From Bacillota bacterium (GTDB taxonomy: Bacteria; Bacillota; Clostridia; Lachnospirales; Lachnospiraceae), in the NCBI GenBank assembly GCA_023428655.1, contig JAEYXC010000151.1:1-5600 (forward strand): a DNA stretch of 5,600 bases. Direction: 5' to 3'. This document shows, piece by piece, positions 1-4,932 of this stretch. The notes under the pieces were generated by a model. It worked only from the letters and a program-made list of their open reading frames with translations. It did not search any database and was not told the DNA's origin. The position numbers were made by a program, and so were the translations under genes. How positions within the stretch are numbered: position 1 is the first letter of the stretch; each line of letters opens with the position of its first letter.

Positions 1-63
1 TTCTCAGGTCTTGAGGTAAAGAAAATTAATGTATTTGTAGAAGGTGTCAGAGTTATTGACTGA
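1..63 (+). CDS. Asp23/Gls24 family protein (YloU-like), C-terminal end only
   Basis: Only the last 20 codons and the TGA stop are present; the gene starts outside the window. The visible tail, FSGLEVKKINVFVEGVRVID, has the alternating hydrophobic pattern and the 'V..INV.V.GV' ending typical of Asp23/Gls24 (alkaline shock protein) family members. In Firmicutes a YloU-like Asp23 protein is commonly encoded directly upstream of the FakA/YloV kinase, and that is the arrangement here: the stop codon lies 38 bases before the chosen fakA start. The two genes are probably co-transcribed because no terminator separates them. Members of this family have been linked to the cell envelope and stress response, but the role of this copy cannot be judged from 20 residues. 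The identification leans on both the motif and the context. Confidence 0.75.
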   Translation, partial: FSGLEVKKINVFVEGVRVID

Positions 64-86
64 TGATTCTGAGAAGAGCAACGTTT

Positions 87-93
87 AAGGAGG
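87..93 (+). promoter_or_regulatory. Ribosome binding site that decides the fakA start
   Basis: AAGGAGG, a near-perfect anti-16S match, lies 8 bases before GTG at 102. The in-frame ATG at 63 overlaps the upstream stop codon and has no comparable site before it. The protein from GTG also begins as FakA proteins normally do (MVIKTIDATMLKKM), so the GTG is preferred. Confidence 0.85.
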
Positions 94-101
94 AAGAACC
101 A

Positions 102-1766
102 GTGGTTATTAAGACGATAGATGCGACGATGCTAAAAAAGATGTTTCTGGCTGGAGCCGCAAGTATAGAAGCAAAGAAGGAAATTATAAACGAACTCAAT
201 GTGTTTCCTGTACCGGATGGAGATACAGGCACCAATATGACCTTGACCATTATGTCAGCGGTTAAGGAAGTGAATGCACTTTCGAATCCCACCATAGAGG
301 AGCTGGCAAAGGCAATCTCCAGTGGTTCCCTTCGTGGTGCAAGAGGTAATTCGGGCGTAATTTTATCTCAGTTATTCAGAGGCTTCTGTAAGGAAATTAA
401 AGATTCAAAAGAAATTAATGTGACAGTTATGACCAATGCATTCCAAAAGGCAGTAGAAACTGCTTATCGTGCTGTAATGAAGCCGAAGGAAGGTACTATA
501 TTGACCGTAGCCAGAGGTGCTGCAGAGAAAGCGGCACAATTGGTGTCGGAAACGGATGACCTTGTTGTGTTTGGTCGTGAAGTGATTGAACATATGGAGG
601 TTGTGTTGAAGAACACTCCGGAGCTTCTGCCGGTACTGAAGGAAGCCGGTGTAGTCGATTCCGGTGGTCAGGGCTTACTTGAAATCGTCAAAGGTGCATA
701 TGATGCATTTCTTGGTAAGGAAGTATCCATTACCAATATTGCGACAGAAGAGAGCACAGATCGTGTTACCAGAGAGCGTATCTCCACGGATGATATCAAA
801 TTTGGTTATTGTACCGAATTTATTATCATGCTGGAAAAAGAATATACCATGAATACGGAGGACGAATTTAAAGCTTATTTAGAGTCCATTGGTGATTCAA
901 TTGTTGTTGTATCGGATGATGATATCGTTAAGGTTCATGTACATACGAATGACCCTGGATTAGCGATTCAGAAGGCATTAACGTATGGCTCCTTAACCAG
1001 AATGAAGATTGATAACATGCGTGAAGAGCACAACGAGAGATTACATTTGGATGCAGAGAAGGCAGTTAAGCAGGAAGAGCCGAAAAGGGTTGAAGCAAAG
1101 CCTCGCAAGAAAGCCGGATTTATTGCTGTTTCTATGGGAGATGGCTTGGATGAAATATTCACCGGACTTGGTGTGGATTACATCATTAAGGGTGGACAGA
1201 CAATGAATCCCAGTACGGAGGATATGTTAAATGCAATTAGTGAAGTAAATGCGGATAACATATTTATTCTTCCCAATAATGGCAATATTATTCTTGCTGC
1301 TGAACAGGCAAAGCATCTGACTGAGGATAAAAATATATTTGTAATCCCGTCCAAGACAGTACCACAGGGTATTACTGCAGTGATTAACTTTATCTTTGAT
1401 AAAACGCCGGAAGAAAATTCCGTTAGAATGACGGAAGAGATGCAGAAGGTTAAATCCGGCCAGGTGACCTATGCGGTAAGAGATACCAGTATTGATGGGA
1501 AGGACATTAAACAGGGTAATATTATGGGAATCGGTGATAAGACCATATTAGCAGTCGGTGATTCCATTAATGCTACTACACTGGAGCTTATCAAATGCTT
1601 AGCGGATGAGGATTCTGAGCTGATCAGCCTTTATTACGGCGAGGAGATCAGTGAAGAGGATGCGAATGCATTAGCGGATGAGGTTATGGGGATTTACCCG
1701 AATCTCGATGTTGAGGTTCATTATGGTGGTCAGCCGATCTATTATTATGTATTATCCGTTGAATAG
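102..1766 (+). CDS. fakA: Fatty acid kinase FakA (DAK2/DhaL-domain, YloV family)
   Basis: This 554-residue protein is the ATP-binding kinase that phosphorylates fatty acids held by a FakB (DegV-family) partner. The acyl-phosphate feeds phospholipid synthesis. No FakB is encoded in the window. The N-terminal DhaL-type kinase domain spans about residues 1-205. It carries NVFPVPDGDTGTNM (33-46), with Asp39 and Asp41 as likely Mg2+ ligands, then GARGNSGVILSQ (79-90), KPKEGTILTVAR (127-138) and VVDSGGQGLL (184-193). The middle domain has GYCTEF (Cys237) and VHVHTNDPG (His279, His281), which match the Cys/His/His zinc site known from FakA. A charged linker (about 317-337) leads to an EDD/DegV-like C-terminal domain (about 338-554). 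Length and domain order are normal for the family and no key residue is missing. An upstream ATG at 63 would add 13 untypical residues. The gene is probably transcribed with the upstream asp23-like gene and ends at a hairpin terminator. Confidence 0.93.
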   Translation: MVIKTIDATMLKKMFLAGAASIEAKKEIINELNVFPVPDGDTGTNMTLTIMSAVKEVNALSNPTIEELAKAISSGSLRGARGNSGVILSQLFRGFCKEIKDSKEINVTVMTNAFQKAVETAYRAVMKPKEGTILTVARGAAEKAAQLVSETDDLVVFGREVIEHMEVVLKNTPELLPVLKEAGVVDSGGQGLLEIVKGAYDAFLGKEVSITNIATEESTDRVTRERISTDDIKFGYCTEFIIMLEKEYTMNTEDEFKAYLESIGDSIVVVSDDDIVKVHVHTNDPGLAIQKALTYGSLTRMKIDNMREEHNERLHLDAEKAVKQEEPKRVEAKPRKKAGFIAVSMGDGLDEIFTGLGVDYIIKGGQTMNPSTEDMLNAISEVNADNIFILPNNGNIILAAEQAKHLTEDKNIFVIPSKTVPQGITAVINFIFDKTPEENSVRMTEEMQKVKSGQVTYAVRDTSIDGKDIKQGNIMGIGDKTILAVGDSINATTLELIKCLADEDSELISLYYGEEISEEDANALADEVMGIYPNLDVEVHYGGQPIYYYVLSVE

Positions 1767-1801
1767 AATAGCAAAAGCATACGCGAGAAAAATGCTTAAG
1801 G

Positions 1802-1830
1802 AAGTGGTTCGAGAAAACGAGCCACTTTTT
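1802..1830 (+). terminator. Intrinsic terminator after fakA
   Basis: The arms AAGTGGTTCG (1802-1811) and CGAGCCACTT (1818-1827) pair over 10 positions, with one G-U wobble, around the 6-base loop AGAAAA. A run of five T (1826-1830) begins within the arm and continues past it. The hairpin lies 35 bases after the fakA stop. The T tract is short, so termination may be partial, with read-through into the DUF1653 gene. Confidence 0.7.
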
Positions 1831-1832
1831 CA

Positions 1833-1838
1833 TATAAT
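1833..1838 (+). promoter_or_regulatory. Possible -10 box for the DUF1653 gene
   Basis: A perfect TATAAT lies 34 bases before the DUF1653 start. No good -35 is visible: the best, TCGAGA at 1809-1814 with an 18-base spacer, is poor and lies inside the fakA terminator stem. It may be a weak promoter or a chance AT-rich match. It would give the gene its own transcript if the terminator works fully. Confidence 0.35.
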
Positions 1839-1871
1839 CCATCGATTAACCGGAATAAGAAGGAGAAGGAT

Positions 1872-2462
1872 ATGGAAGAGGATAGAAGACCAAAGCCGGG
1901 GCAGTTATATAATCATTTTAAAAACAAGCCTTATCAAATCATTACCGTAGCAACCCATGCTGATACAGGGGAAGAGATGGTAGTATATCAAGCGTTATAT
2001 GGGGATTTTAAATGCTATATCAGACCTCTTGAGAACTTCATAAGCGAAGTGGACCATCAAAAGTATCCGAATGTGCTGCAAAAGTATCGTTTTGAGTTAC
2101 GCTCTCCCCAGGAAATAGAAAGGGCGTACCTGCCTTTGGAGGCAGAGGGGAAGACTGAGAATGAAAATCTCACTCAGAAGAATTCTCATAAGGAAATTGA
2201 AGCATCTGTGATCACGGAGGAGATGGAAGCGAGTAGCGATAATGTGAATTCCGTACTTCTACAGTTTTTGGATGCAGAATCCTATTATAAGAAGCTGGAG
2301 GTGATTACCTCCAATCGTAAGCACATGACGGATCGTTTAATTAATGATATGGCAGTCGCTTTGGATTGTACGGTGGATGAAGGACCTTTAGATCAAAGAA
2401 TACAAGGCTTGATATATTGTCTTCAGGCAATGTGTCGATTTGAAGACAAGAGACTGCGATAA
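1872..2462 (+). CDS. DUF1653 domain protein with C-terminal helical extension
   Basis: This is a 196-residue cytosolic protein with no signal peptide or membrane segment. The N-terminal part (about residues 7-76) is a recognisable DUF1653 domain: KPGQLYNHF (8-16), ITVATHADTGEEMVVYQALY (24-43), IRPLENF (50-56) and a closing YRFEL (72-76). DUF1653 is a small, probably beta-rich domain with no function I know of. A variable, Glu/Lys-rich linker follows (about 84-122). A helical region (about 124-196) begins LLQFLDAESYYKKL and ends MCRFEDKRLR; it looks conserved rather than random and I associate such tails with clostridial DUF1653 proteins. The start is supported by AAGGAG at 1859-1864, seven bases before the ATG. 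The gene lies 105 bases after fakA behind a terminator, so it may depend on read-through or on the -10 box at 1833. Coding status is well supported; function is unknown. Confidence 0.87.
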   Translation: MEEDRRPKPGQLYNHFKNKPYQIITVATHADTGEEMVVYQALYGDFKCYIRPLENFISEVDHQKYPNVLQKYRFELRSPQEIERAYLPLEAEGKTENENLTQKNSHKEIEASVITEEMEASSDNVNSVLLQFLDAESYYKKLEVITSNRKHMTDRLINDMAVALDCTVDEGPLDQRIQGLIYCLQAMCRFEDKRLR

Positions 2463-2522
2463 AGAAGTAAGCCTTAGGCAGACTATCCGGAAGCAGTATT
2501 AAAGGGGCTCTATGTCAATAGT

Positions 2523-2551
2523 TGGGGTGGGATTCTCTGAATCCCGCTCCA
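2523..2551. repeat. 13-bp stem-loop in the intergenic gap
   Basis: TGGGGTGGGATTC (2523-2535) pairs with GAATCCCGCTCCA (2539-2551) over 13 positions with two wobble pairs and a 3-base TCT loop. The bases after it on the plus strand (ATGTATTTT, 2554 onwards) are only mildly T-rich, so a terminator for the DUF1653 gene is possible but weak. It could also be part of a mobile-element end or a small interspersed repeat. Confidence 0.55.
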
Positions 2552-2592
2552 TTGATGTATTTTGGAAGCTTCAAGGATGGTGAACATAAAGC

Positions 2593-2641
2593 ATGGGAGT
2601 ATTACACGGCTTGGAAGATCAAGTCCGGGTTATACTCCCAT
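2593..2641. terminator. Candidate bidirectional terminator between converging genes
   Basis: The outer arms ATGGGAGTAT (2593-2602) and ATACTCCCAT (2632-2641) are perfectly complementary over 10 bp. Inside, ACACGG (2604-2609) pairs with CCGGGT (2625-2630) with one mismatch, and CTT with AAG further in, giving one long interrupted stem. It starts 27 bases past the permease stop and about 130 bases past the DUF1653 stop. Flanks are T-rich but interrupted on both strands (plus: CTTATTATGCTTTTATTTG; minus: GCTTTATGTT), so the U-tract is imperfect. Its position suits a shared terminator. Confidence 0.55.
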
Positions 2642-2668
2642 CTTATTATGCTTTTATTTGTTCTGTGT

Positions 2669-3454
2669 TTACTCCAGATTTAGCTTTTTCTTAAAAATAA
2701 AATCCGTCACTACATAAAACAGAATATTGGTTATTAGTACAAAGGCAATGGTAATCGGTAGGATAAACTCCGGTACCGAGCTGACTTCATCAAAGGAGGT
2801 ACCGAAGACGATTCCCAGAATGACAAATGCTGCGGATACAATAATCTGAAGAGCGGTACTAATACCGATATAGGCTGCGATTGATCCGAGTATCTTATGA
2901 CCGTTAAATAATTGTCCGATGGCAATGGAAGCATAGATAATCAGGATATTATTGATTAGTCCTAGGATCATTACAAGGAATGTTTCAGTAATAAAAAGGA
3001 TCATATTGGAGGTTCCGAAGACCAGTCTCATTTCTGTAAAAAACCGTTCAACGGCACCGCCGATCAGGCCATAATGCTCCTTCGTAAACAGCAACCCAAA
3101 CAAGGATACCAGAATGAGAAGTAAGCTGGCAATATTCCAGAAAAGTGAGACGAGAAGCTTGGAGTTAATTAACTGCTTTGCCTTAACAGGTAGAGTAAAC
3201 ATTAAATAGCCCTCATCCGTCATTAAATTCTTATAAAAACGTAAAACGATAATCACAAAGGACACGACAGCAATTGCTAAAATGGTTGCGATATAAGCGA
3301 TGGTAGCAAAAGCCGGAAAAATGCTGAGTGCACCCTTAAGATCCAGACTCAGTACAAAGCGGGCAACAATGGTAAAGACAAACAGTACCAGATATAGTGG
3401 CAGGATCAATCTGGCCGTCGCTTTGAATTCATGCTTTAACAGCTTACTTAACAT
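2669..3454 (-). CDS. ABC transporter permease (ABC-2-like), six predicted membrane segments
   Basis: This 261-residue integral membrane protein is presumably the membrane half of an ABC exporter whose ATPase is encoded just upstream. Hydrophobic stretches suggest six membrane segments, at about residues 15-36, 44-72, 98-123, 150-182, 188-218 and 229-253. The N-terminus (MLSKLLKHEFKATAR) is a short basic amphipathic stretch of the kind seen at the start of ABC-2-type permeases. The cytoplasmic loop after segment 2 carries YKNLMTDEGYLMFTLPVK (74-91), a motif I associate with permeases of clostridial GntR-linked ABC units. The C-terminus is basic (FKKKLNLE), consistent with a cytoplasmic tail. 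The start ATG overlaps the end of the ATPase gene by 7 bases and is preceded by GGAGG (3462-3466) with 7-base spacing, so translation is probably coupled. The substrate cannot be read from the sequence; efflux of a toxic peptide, antibiotic or lipid-like compound is the usual guess. Confidence 0.85.
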   Translation of the reverse strand: MLSKLLKHEFKATARLILPLYLVLFVFTIVARFVLSLDLKGALSIFPAFATIAYIATILAIAVVSFVIIVLRFYKNLMTDEGYLMFTLPVKAKQLINSKLLVSLFWNIASLLLILVSLFGLLFTKEHYGLIGGAVERFFTEMRLVFGTSNMILFITETFLVMILGLINNILIIYASIAIGQLFNGHKILGSIAAYIGISTALQIIVSAAFVILGIVFGTSFDEVSSVPEFILPITIAFVLITNILFYVVTDFIFKKKLNLE

Positions 3455-4146
3455 TTGAATACCTCCCTAAATAAAGTATCGACCGATTTTCCTTCCTTAG
3501 CACGGATTTCATCTACTAAAGAATGTAGAGTAACATTCCCGTCCTTGATAAAGACTACTTCGTCAAGAACCTTTTCAATATCTGCAATTAAATGAGTGGA
3601 GATGATTACGGTGGCATTTTCATTATAGTTTGAAATAATTGTGTTTAGGATATAATCTCTGGCGGCAGGGTCCACACCACCAATGGGTTCATCCAGACAA
3701 TATAAATCAGCGTTACGACTCATTACCAGGATCAGCTGAACCTTTTCCTTTGTACCCTTTGATAAGGTCTTCATTCTTTTCTTGGGATCTAAATGCAAGC
3801 GGTCAAGCATCTCATAGGCTTTCTTAGAATCGAAGTCCGGATAAAAGTCCTGGAAGAATTCGATGGTTTGTGATACCTTCATCCATTCGGGTAGATAGGT
3901 CTTCTCCGGTAAGTAGGATACGATTTTCTTTGTCTCTTCTCCGGGTAACTTTCCATCCACTAATATGCTTCCTGAGGTGGGGACCAGTAATCCATTAATT
4001 AATTTAATCATTGTTGTCTTTCCGCTGCCGTTCGGACCAAGCAGTCCTATAATACGGCCTCGCTCCAAGGTTAAGTTCACATTGGAGAGAGCAGTGAGAG
4101 CAGCAAAACTTTTGGTAAGTGATTTACACTCTAATATTGCACTCAT
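3448..4146 (-). CDS. ABC transporter ATP-binding protein
   Basis: This 232-residue cytoplasmic ATPase powers the permease encoded after it. Motifs in order: an aromatic A-loop region near the N-terminus (TKSFAAL, 11-17), Walker A GPNGSGKT (37-44), signature LSKGTKEKVQ (128-137), Walker B LYCLDEP with Asp152 and catalytic Glu153, D-loop GGVDP (156-160) and switch His185 (STHLIADIE). In the Q-loop region the sequence is SYLPEKTYLPE (77-87), with Glu in place of the usual Gln; this occurs in other exporters of the ABC-2 type. The frame stays open upstream to an ATG at 4209, but ATG 4146 is chosen: AGGAGG (4156-4161) lies 9 bases before it and MSAILECKSLTKSF is a normal ATPase N-terminus. The upstream stretch is basic and unlike the family. 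It is second in the order gntR-ATPase-permease and is separated from gntR by 157 bases. Confidence 0.9.
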   Translation of the reverse strand: MSAILECKSLTKSFAALTALSNVNLTLERGRIIGLLGPNGSGKTTMIKLINGLLVPTSGSILVDGKLPGEETKKIVSYLPEKTYLPEWMKVSQTIEFFQDFYPDFDSKKAYEMLDRLHLDPKKRMKTLSKGTKEKVQLILVMSRNADLYCLDEPIGGVDPAARDYILNTIISNYNENATVIISTHLIADIEKVLDEVVFIKDGNVTLHSLVDEIRAKEGKSVDTLFREVFKC

Positions 4147-4163
4147 ACTATGATACCTCCTAG

Positions 4164-4187
4164 ATGCTGTGATACAGCATTTTTTTT
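4164..4187 (+). terminator. Terminator-like hairpin facing against the operon
   Basis: ATGCTGT (4164-4170) and ACAGCAT (4174-4180) form a perfect 7-bp stem with a GAT loop. On the plus strand it is followed by an unbroken run of eight T (4180-4187). This is a terminator shape for plus-strand transcription, although the genes here run on the minus strand. On the minus strand it becomes A8 followed by a hairpin ending 2 bases before the ATPase AGGAGG, where it could affect translation start. The stem is short, with only three G-C pairs. Confidence 0.45.
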
Positions 4188-4269
4188 CATGATAGGAGAA
4201 AGCTCGCAAAGCGTTCTTTCAATTGTTGTGTGGGAAGCTCCTCTATATGCTTCCACTTCCATATTCACC

Positions 4270-4287
4270 TGAAGGTTAAGTCCTTCA
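4270..4287. repeat. Small inverted repeat after gntR
   Basis: TGAAGG (4270-4275) and CCTTCA (4282-4287) pair around TTAAGT, 16 bases past the gntR stop. No T tract follows on the minus strand, so this is not a convincing terminator. It could be a minor processing or attenuation structure between gntR and the ATPase gene. Confidence 0.3.
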
Positions 4288-4303
4288 AGCCATTCTCAAA
4301 GCC

Positions 4304-4675
4304 TTATGAATGGCCCTTCTCAACGAGGTCAGTAACTAAGGCCAGGGTTTCTTTCGGAGAGAAGCCTAATAGCTTCATTCGCTCAATAAATTCCATAATC
4401 TGCTCCTTCGCAGACGATTCCTTCAGCTTTAAAATCATTTCCTCATCGGAGGTGATGAATCTGCCACTGGTTCGGTTAGCATATACCAGACCGATCCGTT
4501 CCAGCTCAGACAGAGCCTTCTGCATCGTATTCGGATTAACCGTTGCTTCCGCTGCCAGATCTCGTACGGAGGGTAGTTTATCTCCCGGCTTAAACACGCC
4601 GGATATAATACCTGCTTGGATTTGTTCCATTAATTGAATGTATACAGGTCGTTCGGAATCAAGCTCCCATTGCAT
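4304..4675 (-). CDS. GntR-family transcriptional regulator, YtrA subfamily
   Basis: This is a 123-residue cytosolic DNA-binding protein. The winged helix-turn-helix spans about residues 10-75: RPVYIQLMEQIQAGIISG, then the family hallmark GDKLPSVRDLA (31-41), the recognition-helix region TVNPNTMQKALSELERIGL (45-63) and the wing ending SGRFIT (70-75). Only about 45 helical residues follow (79-120), so there is no room for the large ligand-binding domain of FadR, HutC or MocR types. That short form is the YtrA subfamily, whose genes are typically the first in operons with ABC transporters, as here. It probably represses its own operon, possibly through the half-site array upstream. The frame is open to an ATG at 4762, but ATG 4675 is preferred: AAAGGAG (4684-4690) lies 8 bases before it and MQWELDSERPVYIQL is the usual N-terminus. 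The signal that relieves repression is unknown. Confidence 0.92.
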   Translation of the reverse strand: MQWELDSERPVYIQLMEQIQAGIISGVFKPGDKLPSVRDLAAEATVNPNTMQKALSELERIGLVYANRTSGRFITSDEEMILKLKESSAKEQIMEFIERMKLLGFSPKETLALVTDLVEKGHS

Positions 4676-4703
4676 TGTTACAACTCCTTTCTTTATTAGG
4701 GTT

Positions 4704-4716
4704 GCCGTATAACGGC
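4704..4716. promoter_or_regulatory. Inverted repeat at the gntR-proximal promoter start
   Basis: GCCGT (4704-4708) and ACGGC (4712-4716) form a perfect 5-bp dyad around ATA. It covers the expected start of the proximal minus-strand promoter and lies 28 bases before the gntR start codon. It could be an operator or a small 5' leader hairpin. It does not match the TGTAyTAn half-site found further upstream. Confidence 0.35.
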
Positions 4717-4721
4717 TACAA

Positions 4722-4750
4722 CTTATGTTTTGTAGTAGCAGCAGTGTCAA
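4722..4750 (-). promoter_or_regulatory. Proximal gntR promoter candidate
   Basis: On the minus strand a perfect -35 TTGACA (4745-4750) and a 4/6 -10 CATAAG (4722-4727) are separated by 17 bases. Transcription would start near 4715, giving a leader of about 40 bases. An isolated TGTAGTAG (4731-4738), resembling the upstream half-sites, lies in the spacer. It is weaker than the upstream promoter. Confidence 0.5.
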
Positions 4751-4773
4751 GATAATGTTCAAAAATTCTTGTT

Positions 4774-4809
4774 TGTACTACTGTATTAAGCAGTTAATAC
4801 AATAATACA
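4774..4809. promoter_or_regulatory. Four-half-site palindromic operator candidate
   Basis: Reading the plus strand, two direct half-sites TGTACTAC (4774-4781) and TGTATTAA (4782-4789) are followed by GCAG and two inverted half-sites TTAATACA (4794-4801) and ATAATACA (4802-4809). The inner pair is a perfect 8-bp inverted repeat. The outer pair matches at 6 of 8 positions. All sit at 8-bp steps. The array covers the -10 and the predicted start of the distal minus-strand promoter, which is the classic repressor position. The probable ligand is the GntR-family protein encoded downstream; that pairing is inference. Confidence 0.62.
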
Positions 4810-4830
4810 ATGAGGAGGAATTATTGTCAA
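4802..4830 (-). promoter_or_regulatory. Distal (main) promoter of the gntR-ABC operon
   Basis: On the minus strand a perfect -35 TTGACA (4825-4830), a 17-base spacer and a 5/6 -10 TATTAT (4802-4807) form a near-consensus housekeeping promoter. Transcription would start near 4795, inside the inner inverted repeat of the operator. This gives a leader of about 120 bases before gntR. It is divergent from the recG promoter about 60 bases away. Confidence 0.7.
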
Positions 4831-4863
4831 TCCCTGATTTTAGATTTTTCATATTTTTTTCCT

Positions 4864-4891
4864 TTTCCATTCCTCTATTATAGTTTATAAT
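4864..4891 (+). promoter_or_regulatory. recG promoter candidate
   Basis: A perfect -10 TATAAT (4886-4891) has a moderate -35 TTTCCA (4864-4869) at 16-base spacing. The -10 is embedded in an inverted repeat, ATAGTTT (4880-4886) and AAACTAT (4894-4900). Transcription would begin near 4898, about 35 bases before the recG start codon. The upstream T-rich stretch (4837-4866) could act as a curved UP-like element. Confidence 0.55.
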
Positions 4892-4932
4892 AAAAACTAT
4901 GATTTTTAGTGCTGATGAGCGGAGGTGGAGCC

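Larger units (their letters stand above)
2463..2668. other. Gene-free gap between converging genes
   Basis: No convincing reading frame is seen in these 206 bases between the DUF1653 stop and the permease stop. The stretch holds two extended hairpins (2523-2551 and 2593-2641), listed separately. It also holds a short imperfect direct repeat: TTGGAAGCTTCAAG near 2562 and TTGGAAGATCAAG near 2611. The block beginning GGGGCTCTATGTCAATAG at 2504 looks unlike the surrounding coding DNA and is taken up in the findings. Confidence 0.6.

Noticed and set aside
77..87. Missing Q-loop glutamine in the ATPase (SYLPEKTYLPE, protein residues 77-87 of the gene at 3448-4146) as a sign of an inactive enzyme
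   Set aside because: Coordinates given are protein residues. Glu at this place is common in ABC-2-type exporter ATPases, and Walker A, Walker B, signature and switch histidine are all intact.
63..101. Extended fakA start at the ATG overlapping the upstream stop
   Set aside because: It adds 13 residues not typical of the family. The AAGGAGG at 87-93 is correctly placed for GTG 102 and would otherwise be wasted inside the coding sequence.
1678..1950. 90-codon plus-strand frame spanning the fakA end and the DUF1653 start
   Set aside because: It overlaps two well-supported genes in another frame and runs through the terminator hairpin; the protein sequence is not family-like.
2527..2551. tRNA-like 3' half: 5-bp stem, 7-base loop and a CCA at 2549-2551
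   Set aside because: The loop TCTCTGA lacks the TTCRA pattern of a T-loop, and no acceptor, D or anticodon arm can be drawn upstream.
4147..4209. N-terminal extension of the ATPase to the ATG at 4209
   Set aside because: The 21 extra residues are basic and unlike ABC ATPases. They span the A8/hairpin and the AGGAGG that serves ATG 4146.
4210..4303. Frameshifted continuation of the GntR protein beyond its stop
   Set aside because: The 123-residue length is normal for YtrA-type regulators, and the following frames show no continuation of a GntR effector domain.
4230..4637. 135-codon plus-strand open frame antisense to gntR
   Set aside because: It lies opposite a clear GntR gene, has no ribosome binding site or domain pattern, and is explained as a shadow of the coding strand.
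4676..4762. N-terminal extension of the GntR protein to the ATG at 4762
   Set aside because: The extension would run through the proximal promoter, the GCCGT dyad and the ribosome binding site. The family N-terminus begins at ATG 4675.
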